Below are positions 22,917-30,698 of a DNA stretch of 32,189 nt, piece by piece; the stretch's first letter is position 1, and each line of letters begins with the position of its first letter. The DNA is taken from IMG/VR virus record IMGVR_UViG_3300031227_000242, positions 1-32,189 of that record. One strand, 5' to 3'. The notes beneath the pieces were generated by a model. The model was not told where the DNA came from. It was given only the letters and a program-made list of their open reading frames with translations, and made no database searches. The stretch comes from a virus. The position numbers were made by a program, and so were the translations under genes.

Positions 22917-24018
22917 TTTACCATTTGATGAGTTAGTAAGACTATCAAATAGAGGAATTAGTAATGCTGTTAAAGAAACTACAACATACGCAGATAAACG
23001 ACTAGGGATTATGCCAATAGGTATATGGTTGCTAATATCAGTACCATTCTTAGTAAGGTTAGATCTACTGAATCGTATCAAACGACTGCAAGATAACAAC
23101 TATAAGGCGTATATGCTCAAGAAAGCAACAGGTCCTATGAATAACCGAGAGTATATCAAATACCTTAATAAGGTAAATATATTCGAAGGTGCGGATAGGG
23201 AAATCGATATTATTGAGAAGAGTTTAACAAAGAGTCTTAAATTAAGTATGAGGGAAAATGTAGACGCTGTGACTGTTAAATCACCAGATATCAACACCGA
23301 CCCGACAACCCCCATTCTAGGAGAAATTAAAGCACGTTTAGATCGTAGTAATGAGGAACTAGATCTATATAAAAAAGAAATAGGTTATGATGATTTAAGT
23401 TTTAATGAGAAGTTAGAGTTTAATTTACTAGGTCAAGACAAGAAATTTAGTGAGTTAAATGATACCTTCTTCAATATACAACAGGAATACATCAGAAAGT
23501 TTAATGACCCAACGTTAGCCCTCCCACTCACTAAAGTTGAACTTAATAAACTTATCAACACACCATGGGGTAGAGGGAAATGGCAATATAAGGAGTCTAT
23601 TTGGTCGGACAATGCAAACATATCACGATTATTAGATAAATCAATTAATAAAGTCATCACTGGGCAAAACATAAGCACAGTGGCTCATGAAATAACTGAT
23701 ATTAAAAATGTAAGCACTTATCAATCGCTTAGATTACTCAGAACAGAAACAACTAGAGTTATTAATCAAGCAAACATAGTCTCGTTTGAGGTATTAGGCT
23801 TCAAAAAAGTGAGATATATAGCCACACTAGATGATAGAACATCTTATATTTGCACTGATCTACATGATAGTAAGTTCAAGGTACATGGAAAGAATAAAGT
23901 TAAATATAGAGAAACAGCGACTAAGAAACGATCATATACAGTTGATGGATTGAAGATAGGGTTTAATGTACCACCTATGCATCCGAACTGTAGGAGTATC
24001 ATAGTACCAGTGAAGTAA
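22879..24018 (+). CDS. Minor head protein, MuF/SPP1 gp7-like
   Basis: 379 residues. The C-terminal ~130 residues have the MuF head-morphogenesis pattern: RLLRTETTRVINQA, LDDRTSYIC and PPMHPNCRSI. The N-terminal portion is helical with a hydrophobic stretch (about 50-65, WLLISVPFLVRL). It helps assemble the head and may be ejected with DNA. It starts with ATG after CGGAGGCAGAAG inside the portal gene. No extra toxin domain, as in some MuF fusions, is present. Confidence 0.88.
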   Translation: MANLNQSEKIHNNLPFDELVRLSNRGISNAVKETTTYADKRLGIMPIGIWLLISVPFLVRLDLLNRIKRLQDNNYKAYMLKKATGPMNNREYIKYLNKVNIFEGADREIDIIEKSLTKSLKLSMRENVDAVTVKSPDINTDPTTPILGEIKARLDRSNEELDLYKKEIGYDDLSFNEKLEFNLLGQDKKFSELNDTFFNIQQEYIRKFNDPTLALPLTKVELNKLINTPWGRGKWQYKESIWSDNANISRLLDKSINKVITGQNISTVAHEITDIKNVSTYQSLRLLRTETTRVINQANIVSFEVLGFKKVRYIATLDDRTSYICTDLHDSKFKVHGKNKVKYRETATKKRSYTVDGLKIGFNVPPMHPNCRSIIVPVK

Positions 24019-24099
24019 AACGACACCCCTGTCATAAGGTTTACATAGATTGTACAGTAAAGTTTGTGTATAACCATATAACATAAGGGTTTCTATCCC

Positions 24100-24129
24100 T
24101 CCCCTATCGTGAAATATTGAGTAGGGGAG
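24100..24129 (+). other. Hairpin between the MuF gene and a 33-residue ORF
   Basis: CTCCCCTA (24100-24107) and TAGGGGAG (24122-24129) pair perfectly over 8 bp around a 14-base loop. No T-run follows, so it is not a standard terminator. It lies ~18 bases before the ribosome binding site of the next ORF and may affect mRNA processing or translation. Confidence 0.55.
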
Positions 24130-24163
24130 TGGTAAGGGAGTCATATAGGAGGAGATGAGAAGA

Positions 24164-24265
24164 ATGGCAAGATTAAATGGAAAAGGACCAAGAGAAAAAG
24201 GACCTAGGACAGGTAGAGGACTAGGTAAGTGTAAACCTGTAAAGAAGAGTAATAAGAAAAAATAA
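24164..24265 (+). CDS. 33-residue basic DUF5320-like micro-protein
   Basis: ATG at 24164, 9 bases after AGGAGGAG. The product begins MARLNGKGPREKGPRTGRG, echoing the Gly-Pro-rich GTGPxGxGPxTGRGxG core of DUF5320 proteins, and ends in a Lys-rich tail. A second in-frame ATG at 24155 is too close to the ribosome binding site. It lies within the head-gene cluster, so it could be a small structural or nucleic-acid-binding protein. The function of the family is unknown. Confidence 0.6.
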   Translation: MARLNGKGPREKGPRTGRGLGKCKPVKKSNKKK

Positions 24266-24282
24266 TACAAAATATGAACTAA

Positions 24283-24358
24283 GCCGAGTTAGTTCAGTTG
24301 GTAGAATAACTGTTTTGTAATCAGTAGGTCGGGAGTTCAAATCTCTCACTCGGCACCA
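24283..24358 (+). tRNA. tRNA-Thr (anticodon TGT), CCA encoded
   Basis: The full cloverleaf folds by hand. Acceptor GCCGAGT/ACTCGGC, D arm GTTC/GAAT with loop AGTTGGTA, anticodon stem with loop TTTGTAA (T33, anticodon TGT), T arm GGGAG-TTCAAAT-CTCTC with one G-U, discriminator A, and CCA at 24356-24358. One T-T mismatch closes the anticodon stem. It would decode ACA, frequent in this AT-rich genome. Confidence 0.93.
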
Positions 24359-24359
24359 T

Positions 24360-24429
24360 GGGATTGACGGGTAAGACATAGTCAGAAAAAGGCTAATGAA
24401 CGTGGGTTCGACTCCCACCAATTCCACCA
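24360..24429 (+). pseudogene. D-arm-deficient tRNA-like element with encoded CCA
   Basis: Directly after the tRNA-Thr. Acceptor GGGATTG/CAATTCC pairs over 7 bp (one G-U). The T arm GTGGG-TTCGACT-CCCAC is perfect, discriminator A, and CCA at 24427-24429. The anticodon stem TAGTC/GGCTA (one G-U) carries the loop AGAAAAA, which lacks the invariant U33. Only 12 bases separate acceptor and anticodon stems, too few for a D arm. It is unlikely to work as a normal tRNA; it may be a decayed copy or an RNA-processing mark. Confidence 0.68.
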
Positions 24430-24471
24430 ATAAGTCCGCAATGACATTAATCTACGAGAAGGAGAAACAAA

Positions 24472-25044
24472 ATGGAAACTGGAACTGGGGTAGGAACTGA
24501 AACGACTAGTAACACTGTTGAAAGTATGAACACTGATACAGTAGGTACAGAAGTTGGGGCACAAACTAAAACGGCTGAAGAAAAACCAAAAACCTTCGAT
24601 GATATTCTTGCAAATCCTGAATATCAATCTGAGTTTGACAGACGAATTAATAGTGCCGTTATTAAAAATGGAGAGGCTATTAAGAAAACACACGATGAAG
24701 AAATGAGACTTAGTACGCTGTCACAAACAGAAAAAGACAAAGCACTTGAAAAGAAGAGAATCACAGACCTTGAAGCTCGTGAAACTGAAGTAAGAGTAGG
24801 TAACTTGAAACTAGATGCTATTAAGATACTTGATGAGAAAGACATTAGTGCTAAAGCACTGGAAATGGTTCTAGGAAAAGACGCTGAGTCTACTAAGGTT
24901 AACATCGATAACTTTACATCACTACTATCTGAAGAAGTAGAACGTAAGGTAAACGATAGACTTAAAGGAACTTCAATTAAAGCCGCAGAAGTCAATACAA
25001 AGACTGGGGATACATCGCCAGCATTCAAAAGAAACTTCAGATAA
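24472..25044 (+). CDS. Capsid scaffolding protein (DUF4355/GP20-like)
   Basis: 190 residues. A Thr/Gly/Glu-rich N-terminus (about 1-40) is followed by a long charged coiled coil (about 45-120), then a short C-terminal domain with the basic end SPAFKRNFR. This matches phage scaffold proteins placed just before the major capsid gene. It guides capsid assembly and leaves the mature head. It starts with ATG after GAGAAGGAGAAAC, behind the tRNA-like element. Confidence 0.85.
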   Translation: METGTGVGTETTSNTVESMNTDTVGTEVGAQTKTAEEKPKTFDDILANPEYQSEFDRRINSAVIKNGEAIKKTHDEEMRLSTLSQTEKDKALEKKRITDLEARETEVRVGNLKLDAIKILDEKDISAKALEMVLGKDAESTKVNIDNFTSLLSEEVERKVNDRLKGTSIKAAEVNTKTGDTSPAFKRNFR

Positions 25045-25069
25045 ATAATAAAAAGGAGGAACACATTTT

Positions 25070-25999
25070 ATGGCAACATACGTAAACGTAATAAACTATG
25101 CTCAAGAATGGAAAAGAGAATTAATTGATTTCATCATGCAAGACACTATTTCAGCTGAACATATAACATCAAATGTAAATTGGTTGACTGCAGAAACATT
25201 CAACTTCACAATACTTTCAACATCTGGATACCAAGACCACGTAAGAACTGGTGGATGGAATGCAGGGAAAATAAATCAAACTAATGTACCTTATACTGTA
25301 TCACATGATAGAGATATAGAGTTCTTAGTTGACAAAGCAGACGTTGATGAAAGTAATTTAACTGCATCTGCAAAGAATGTAACTAATGTATTCATGATTG
25401 AAAATCAAAATCCTGAAACAGACGCTTATTTCTTTTCAACAGTAGCAAGTACATCAGGAGCAGTAACAACTACTGAAACTGATACTGCAGTAGGTACAAT
25501 ACTAGCAAGACTAAAAAGAGACATACTTCCTATAAGGAAATATGGAGCTAGAAACATCAGAGGGTATTTATCAAGTGCTGAAATGGATTTACTTGAACAA
25601 TCAAGTGACTTCACTAGAAATATTGAAATTGACAAAGTAATGAGTGGTGAAGGAGACAAATTAGAAACTAGAGTTACATACTTAGATGGTGTAAAACTTA
25701 TTGAAGTATATGATGCTGATAGATTCTATACTGCATTCACTTATGATGACGCAGCAGGTGGATTTCAAGCAACAGTTGGTGGAAAAGTAATAAACCATTT
25801 ATTCTGTACATTATCACACACAGTTACTGTACCTAAAATTGCAAGTATATATTTCTTCGCACCTGGAGGACACACTAAAGGTGATGGATTCTTATATCAA
25901 AATAGATCTTACTGGGATACTTTTTCATTCCCGAATGCAAAAACAGCAACAGTTGATAGCATCACAGTATCAGTTGGAGCAGCAGTACCAAGTGTATAA
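25070..25999 (+). CDS. Major capsid protein
   Basis: 309 residues directly after the scaffold, with a strong AAAAAGGAGGAAC ribosome binding site, in line with high expression. The pattern fits HK97-fold capsid proteins of Bacillota siphoviruses: EFLVDKADVDESN, TDAYFFSTVAS, a central region with LSSAEMDLLEQSSDF, and IYFFAPGGHTKGDGF near the C-terminus. It should form the icosahedral shell. No Ig-like C-terminal extension, as in some relatives, is obvious. Confidence 0.9.
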   Translation: MATYVNVINYAQEWKRELIDFIMQDTISAEHITSNVNWLTAETFNFTILSTSGYQDHVRTGGWNAGKINQTNVPYTVSHDRDIEFLVDKADVDESNLTASAKNVTNVFMIENQNPETDAYFFSTVASTSGAVTTTETDTAVGTILARLKRDILPIRKYGARNIRGYLSSAEMDLLEQSSDFTRNIEIDKVMSGEGDKLETRVTYLDGVKLIEVYDADRFYTAFTYDDAAGGFQATVGGKVINHLFCTLSHTVTVPKIASIYFFAPGGHTKGDGFLYQNRSYWDTFSFPNAKTATVDSITVSVGAAVPSV

Positions 26000-26030
26000 A
26001 AAACAATATTAGAGAAAGAGAGTGATATAA

Positions 26031-26339
26031 ATGCTTGATGACTTAAAAACACTGTTAGGAATTACTAATGCCCAACAAGATTCGTTATTAACGTTGCTTT
26101 TGAGCAAATCGTCTACCTATATCTTAAATAGATGTAATATAGATGCAGTACCTACTGGTTTAGAGAGTGCTCAGGTTGATATTGCTGTTGTAATCTTTAA
26201 TAGACTTGGAACAGAAGGCGAAACATCTCGAAGCGAGGGTGGTCTATCGACTGCTTTCGCCAAGGGTATGCCTAAAACTATAACTGATGAACTATCAATG
26301 TTTGCCAAGATATATGTTATAGGTGAAGATGATGCCTAG
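26031..26339 (+). CDS. Head-tail connector (gp6-like)
   Basis: 102 residues, an all-helical small protein of the gp6/gp15-like connector type. It opens with LDDLKTLLGITNAQQDSLL, continues with SKSSTYILNRCN, and has a conserved Asn-Arg-Leu-Gly (FNRLGTEGETSRSEGG). It binds below the portal to extend the channel. Start ATG after AAAGAGAGTGAT. It overlaps the next gene by 8 bases. Confidence 0.85.
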   Translation: MLDDLKTLLGITNAQQDSLLTLLLSKSSTYILNRCNIDAVPTGLESAQVDIAVVIFNRLGTEGETSRSEGGLSTAFAKGMPKTITDELSMFAKIYVIGEDDA

Positions 26340-26661
26340 ACCTAGAAGAAGATATACTAAATCGATATATCTACGAAAGGCTACCAAAACTAAAGACAGC
26401 AACTTTGATGTGATTAATACATGGGGTACACCTCGTGAATTAAATGTAATAGTACAATCAATAATCGATGATGGTTCTATAGAAGCATACGGAGAAGATG
26501 TGTTTCAAAAACTAAGATTTAACTTATACGATGAAAAGATAACAATTAGTAATTTTGATGGTATATCAATGAATAAAAAAGATGATCCTGTGTATAAAGT
26601 AATTAACGTTTTAGAAATGTCAAATTATAGGAGAATAGACATTGAGCCAACAAAGAATTAG
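26332..26661 (+). CDS. Head closure / head-tail adaptor protein
   Basis: 109 residues from the ATG at 26332 (AGGTGA upstream); a GTG at 26323 is possible but worse spaced. It has a basic start (MPRPRRRYTKSIYLRKATK) and a beta-rich body with YEVINV-like strand order (PVYKVINVLEM). Position after the gp6-like connector and before the gp10-like protein identifies the head closure step, as in SPP1/HK97 gene order. Function is mainly by synteny. Confidence 0.7.
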   Translation: MPRPRRRYTKSIYLRKATKTKDSNFDVINTWGTPRELNVIVQSIIDDGSIEAYGEDVFQKLRFNLYDEKITISNFDGISMNKKDDPVYKVINVLEMSNYRRIDIEPTKN

Positions 26662-27127
26662 TTCAAGACTTAACATGTATATGATAAACTTTGCTAAGAA
26701 AGTCCAAGAAAAACAACTTAAAGTTGGAGAGAAAACGGTAGGAACTGCTAAAATGTTAGCACCCACAGATACAGCATTATATAAAAACTCACTTAAAGTA
26801 TTAGAGAGTGGTGTTAAAAACAATGTTGTTACAACAGAAGTGGGAACTAGATATAAAGTTGCTAACGAAGAATGGTCTAATGTAGCATTAGGAATCTTTT
26901 TAGAGTTTGGAACAGGACCAAAAGGTCAACAACATACAACCGCAAAAGCTACTGAATTAGGAGCTGTATACACTACTACAGGTTGGACATACTTTAGTGA
27001 GAGATTAGATCGCTATGTGTATACCGAAGGTATGATACCAAGACCACATCTCGAGCCAGCGGCTAGACAGCACCGAGAAACTTATTTAAAAGAAATGCGT
27101 TCAATTAAAGGAGTGAGGACTACATGA
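26642..27127 (+). CDS. HK97 gp10-like tail-completion/connector protein
   Basis: 161 residues. FLEFGTGPKG followed by IPRPHLEPAARQHRETYLKE is the characteristic HK97 gp10-like pattern. Start is TTG at 26642, with TAGGAGA seven bases upstream, giving MSQQRISSRLN; the next ATG at residue 12 has no good site. It joins head and tail or completes the tail. It overlaps both neighbours. Confidence 0.84.
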   Translation: MSQQRISSRLNMYMINFAKKVQEKQLKVGEKTVGTAKMLAPTDTALYKNSLKVLESGVKNNVVTTEVGTRYKVANEEWSNVALGIFLEFGTGPKGQQHTTAKATELGAVYTTTGWTYFSERLDRYVYTEGMIPRPHLEPAARQHRETYLKEMRSIKGVRTT

Positions 27128-27504
27128 ATGATTTAAGTCAACTGATACCGTTCATCGGTACAAGATTAGACACTATAACAGGAATCGAAGTATATTCAGC
27201 ATTCCCAAGAGACGCAATAACTTTTAGTACAGGGATTGATGCCATTGTTAGTTACACTGTCGCTACAAGTCAGTTAGAGAAAGACGATCGCAATTATACA
27301 GTAGATACTGTAAATGTAGATATTGATATATGGGCAAAAACAGTAGGAAAACTAGCAAGTTACACAGAACTAATCAGGAGAGAGTTCCTGACGTATAATT
27401 TTAACGTTAATGTTTTACCATTGCCTATCGAAGACAATGATTTAAAAAGAAATAGAATAACCCTTACAGCAAATGTTTGGGAAGATATAATTTATGCAAA
27501 TTAA
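27124..27504 (+). CDS. Tail terminator/completion protein
   Basis: 126 residues, mixed alpha/beta, with SQLIPFIGTRL, VYSAFPRDA and a C-terminal strand rich in basic and hydrophobic residues (RNRITLTANVWEDI). This fits small tail terminators (DUF3168/gpU-like) that cap the tail tube. It starts within ATGA overlap of the gp10-like gene. Assignment rests on order (gp10-like, terminator, tail tube) more than on motifs. Confidence 0.7.
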   Translation: MNDLSQLIPFIGTRLDTITGIEVYSAFPRDAITFSTGIDAIVSYTVATSQLEKDDRNYTVDTVNVDIDIWAKTVGKLASYTELIRREFLTYNFNVNVLPLPIEDNDLKRNRITLTANVWEDIIYAN

Positions 27505-27521
27505 AAAAGGAGGAAACAATA

Positions 27522-27953
27522 ATGGCAACATACAGTACATTTCAAGGTAGTACACTTGAATATTCAACAACTGATGGCGGAGTAAAAGTAGCTATTGCTG
27601 GGGTTAAGGCTTCAAGTGATAAAGGTTCTACACCTGCAACAGTTGATGCAACTACTCTTGATGAAACAGAACAAAGAATAGCTGTAAAAGGATTACAAGA
27701 TGTTCAACAAATCACTTATGATTTTAATATGGATACACCAGACGCTGATTCAAACATTCAAGTAGCATATACTGCTGCTGGATTAGACCAAATACTTTGG
27801 TTCTATGAAACATATGCAAATGGATTAGTATTATCATATAGTGGAGAACCATCAATAATTTATACTGCTGGAGCAGTAGATGAAATAACTGCATTCCAAA
27901 TGGTAGTAACAGTATCAAGTGAAATAGCAACAACATTCCCACCAAGCGTATAA
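27522..27953 (+). CDS. Major tail tube protein
   Basis: 143 residues starting at ATG 27522, after AAAAAGGAGGAAAC, a strong site. It is Thr/Ser/Ala-rich and beta-strand rich (TYSTFQGSTLEYS, VDATTLDETEQR, VKGLQDVQQITYDF), as in lambda gpV/SPP1 gp17-like tube proteins. It polymerises along the tape measure protein. The in-frame start at 27477 adds 15 residues without a better site. Confidence 0.85.
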   Translation: MATYSTFQGSTLEYSTTDGGVKVAIAGVKASSDKGSTPATVDATTLDETEQRIAVKGLQDVQQITYDFNMDTPDADSNIQVAYTAAGLDQILWFYETYANGLVLSYSGEPSIIYTAGAVDEITAFQMVVTVSSEIATTFPPSV

Positions 27954-27975
27954 CGGAAAGGAAAGGTAATTTTAA

Positions 27976-28305
27976 ATGTTTGCAATTTTAAAAGTGAAAG
28001 ATAAAGAATATAAATTAAGAATGAGTTCAAAGACATCTGTAGAATGTGAAAAATCAGCAGGTAAAGCAATTATTGAATTAGCTGTAGATGCTTCTATAGA
28101 AAGTCAAATAATTTTACTCCATTATCTATTAAAAGATATGAATAATGGGTTTGACCGTGAAAAAGTGTATCAACTTAGAGATGAACTAATCGAAAATGGG
28201 ATGTGCCATGAAGACATAGCAATGATACTTGCGGAGGGATTGGCAGAGTCGGGTTTTATCAAGAAGGAAGCACTGAAGATCGTACAGGAACAAGACGAAA
28301 AATAA
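27976..28305 (+). CDS. Tail assembly chaperone (gpG-like)
   Basis: 109 residues between tail tube and tape measure genes, the classical position for the G chaperone. It is acidic and helical (MFAILKVKDKEYKLRMSS start; ESQIILLHYLLKD). Its end overlaps an alternative frame that stays open to 28616, reached by -1 slippage (see the frameshift entry). The chaperone protects the tape measure during tail assembly. Start ATG after GGAAAGGAAAGG. Confidence 0.84.
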   Translation: MFAILKVKDKEYKLRMSSKTSVECEKSAGKAIIELAVDASIESQIILLHYLLKDMNNGFDREKVYQLRDELIENGMCHEDIAMILAEGLAESGFIKKEALKIVQEQDEK

Positions 28306-28616
28306 CAAGTGTTTCCGAAATCGTAAAAGAAGTTTATAAAATTGCCTTTTCTTTTGGTTTTTCACCACAAGAATTATGGGATTTAACATATGGAGAGATT
28401 GTTGACATGTTAGAAGGTAAAAATGAGCAAATTAAAGCAGAATATAGAAGAGACGCTGCATTAGTATATGCTTCGGCAAACTTAAATGCCTTCGCTTTCA
28501 GTAGTCCTAAGACTATGCCTAAAATATACGAGGCATTTCCAGGAATAATAGAGAGACCTGTAGGGATTAAAAGACCCGAATGGTTAAAAGATAGTAAAAA
28601 GGTGGTGAAGGTATGA
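27976..28616 (+). CDS. Frameshifted tail chaperone (gpGT-like), -1 at 28251-28257
   Basis: A second product from the same start: 94 residues in the first frame, then a -1 shift at G-GGT-TTT (28251-28257, 0-frame GGT TTT) and 119 residues in the new frame, 213 in all. The new frame is open from about 28212 to the stop at 28614-28616 and contains SFGFSPQELWDLTYGEIVDML, typical of T-domains that bind the tape measure. Part of it also has an ATG at 28407, but no good ribosome binding site. The heptamer fits X-XXY-YYZ exactly. Slippage frequency is unknown. Confidence 0.8.
28251..28257 (+). other. -1 ribosomal frameshift slippery heptamer GGGTTTT
   Basis: In the chaperone frame the bases read G GGT TTT, so both tRNAs can re-pair on GGG TTT after a -1 shift. 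The shifted frame stays open to 28616. No strong downstream stimulatory hairpin is obvious by eye. Confidence 0.78.
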
Positions 28617-30328
28617 CATTAGATGAACTCAAAGTAGTATTTACAGCGGATTTGAACCCTTTACAAAAAGCAGTAGAGAAAGTTAAAAGAACTATTAAAA
28701 GTGTTGACACTAAAAAGACAGTTGATTTTGGTGGTAATAGACAATTAGACACGTTAATTCGTAAATTAAGTGCTGTTAATATGAAAATAGCAGCATATAA
28801 AACACAATTAACACAATTACGTGATCAAGAATCACTAATGAGTTATGGGGGGGTCAGCGAGAGAAACGCCGAAGCCTATGCAAAATTACAAGTGAAGATA
28901 GCAAATGTTAATGGTACTATGCAAAATCTAATAACAACTTCAAATACAACAGCAAGTGAAATAAATAAGGTAGAAACCGCACTAAATGACGCTAATGGGA
29001 GTACATTGAGTCGTATTAGAACACAATTACAACAAATAGGTGAACAATCACAAAAGTCATTTACAAAATTAGGAAAAACGTTTAAAGGTATAACACGGAA
29101 ATTAGGGCGATATGCTATTGCTCTTTTGGGCGTGGGTAGTATATTTAGCGTTATTACAAGAAGTATAACTAATTACTTAAATAGTAATGAAAAGTTAAAA
29201 ACAAGTATGGACTTCTTATATTTTAGTATAGGGCAAGCGTTTGCTCCATTATTAGAAAAGTTAGTACAGTTTGGACTACAGGCTGTAAATGTCATTAATC
29301 AATTAGCGATGGCGTTCTTTGGAGTTAATTTACTTGCAGGAGCGACAGATAAATATATAGATTCAATTAACGGAGGATTAAAAGAAACTTCTAAGTTCTT
29401 AGCACCTTTTGATGAAATAGTTAATATTTCACAGACAGGCAGTGGCGGAGGATTGAGCAGTGGTTTAATACCAGAGTTTGAGTTTGATGACACTGTATCT
29501 ACAGAAGTTCAAAGAGTCGTAGATAAAGTTAAAAACTTGTACGATTGGTTTATGAAGAATAAAGAAGTCATTATAGCGGTAGGAACAACACTCGCTGGAG
29601 TGTTCGTGGTATCAAAATTAGCAAGCTTCTTAGGAATTATGGGAGGAGCAGGAGCAGCAGCAGCGATGGGTACTGGATTACTTGGTATATTGGGTGTCTT
29701 ATTAGCTATAGCAGCACTAGGGACTATTGTAGTAACTATTGCAAGTATATATAAGACAATTAAGTCAGGTAATGAAGTAACTAAAGCAGTGTTAGGTACT
29801 TCAACAAATCTAGCAAATGACCAATCTATAGCAACAAAAAATGCGACTACTGTGTCAGAAAAAGCAAAACTGTTATCTTTATATAGGAAACAGTTATCAG
29901 ACGCTAGAACGCAGGTACAAAAAGCCACTTCAAATTATAATGCGTTATCATTTTTTGGAAAATTATCAGGCGGTACAGCGTATAAAAACTTGATACAAAC
30001 ATGGCAAGTTCAAGTAGACAGTTTGACATCACAAATTAGTGCGTTAGGTGGTGGTACAAATAAAGGTTATTATAACGGAGGGCGTCCAAAACAAAAGGAC
30101 ATATCTCTTGTAGGAGAACGAGGACCAGAGTTATTTGTGCCAGATAGTCCTGGGCGTATTATGAGCAATACTAACTTTCAAAAGTTAGGACAATCACAAT
30201 CAAATGGACAACAAGAATTAAACGTACCAGACATTATACTTGATGGAGTATTATTAAGTAGAGGTTTAAGCAAATATAATCAAAACGAAAGTTCAAGAAT
30301 GGGAACAAGTGTAGTTACAGTAAGTTAG
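28613..30328 (+). CDS. Tail tape measure protein
   Basis: 571 residues, short for this family. An N-terminal LDELKVVFTADLNPLQKAV start and long coiled coils (about 50-150) are followed by hydrophobic stretches (about 160-175, 320-385, with many Gly/Ala). The C-terminal GERGPELFVPDSPGRI is a common tape-measure ending. Length sets tail length; at about 1.5 A per residue this gives roughly 85 nm. It overlaps the chaperone stop by ATGA after AAGGTGGTGAAGG. Confidence 0.88.
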   Translation: MTLDELKVVFTADLNPLQKAVEKVKRTIKSVDTKKTVDFGGNRQLDTLIRKLSAVNMKIAAYKTQLTQLRDQESLMSYGGVSERNAEAYAKLQVKIANVNGTMQNLITTSNTTASEINKVETALNDANGSTLSRIRTQLQQIGEQSQKSFTKLGKTFKGITRKLGRYAIALLGVGSIFSVITRSITNYLNSNEKLKTSMDFLYFSIGQAFAPLLEKLVQFGLQAVNVINQLAMAFFGVNLLAGATDKYIDSINGGLKETSKFLAPFDEIVNISQTGSGGGLSSGLIPEFEFDDTVSTEVQRVVDKVKNLYDWFMKNKEVIIAVGTTLAGVFVVSKLASFLGIMGGAGAAAAMGTGLLGILGVLLAIAALGTIVVTIASIYKTIKSGNEVTKAVLGTSTNLANDQSIATKNATTVSEKAKLLSLYRKQLSDARTQVQKATSNYNALSFFGKLSGGTAYKNLIQTWQVQVDSLTSQISALGGGTNKGYYNGGRPKQKDISLVGERGPELFVPDSPGRIMSNTNFQKLGQSQSNGQQELNVPDIILDGVLLSRGLSKYNQNESSRMGTSVVTVS

Positions 30329-30338
30329 GAGAGATAAT

Positions 30339-30698
30339 ATGGCATTAATTACAGTCAATGGAACTTCAATACCAACACCGAGCGAATATAACCCTTATCC
30401 TACTCAAATTGAAAACTCAGAACGTAATGCTAATGGTGGTCTGATTAGGGATATTATTACGGTTAAGAAAAAGTTAGAAATGAGTTGGAATTATTTAACG
30501 AGAGCACAATATACTCAATTAATGGCGATAAAACTATTGTCGTCTTTCACATGTATATTTGATGATCCAACTGGAACAGGGTTTACAACAACTATCATGT
30601 ATGCAGGAGATATAACTGCTCAAGCATTCAAAAAGGATTCGACTACAGATAAAATTACAGCATATGTTGATGTTAGCTGTAACTTTATAGAATTATGA
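30339..30698 (+). CDS. Phage tail protein, DUF6711-like
   Basis: 119 residues. TVNGTSIPTPSEYNPYPTQI followed by MSWNYLTRAQYTQLMAI resembles small tail proteins found directly after the tape measure in Bacillota phages (DUF6711-like, distal tail region). Start ATG after GGAGAGATAAT. It ends in ATGA overlap with the next gene. Probably part of the tail tip. Confidence 0.7.
   Translation: MALITVNGTSIPTPSEYNPYPTQIENSERNANGGLIRDIITVKKKLEMSWNYLTRAQYTQLMAIKLLSSFTCIFDDPTGTGFTTTIMYAGDITAQAFKKDSTTDKITAYVDVSCNFIEL

Noticed and set aside
24040-24075. TTTACA and TATAAC as promoter for the micro-protein and tRNAs
   Set aside because: The hexamers are about 24 bp apart, too far for a normal spacer, and no other -35 fits.
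28296-28305. Frameshift at GAA-AAA-TAA in the chaperone gene
   Set aside because: Possible by P-site slippage, but GGGTTTT at 28251 is a full heptamer in the right frame and explains the data better.
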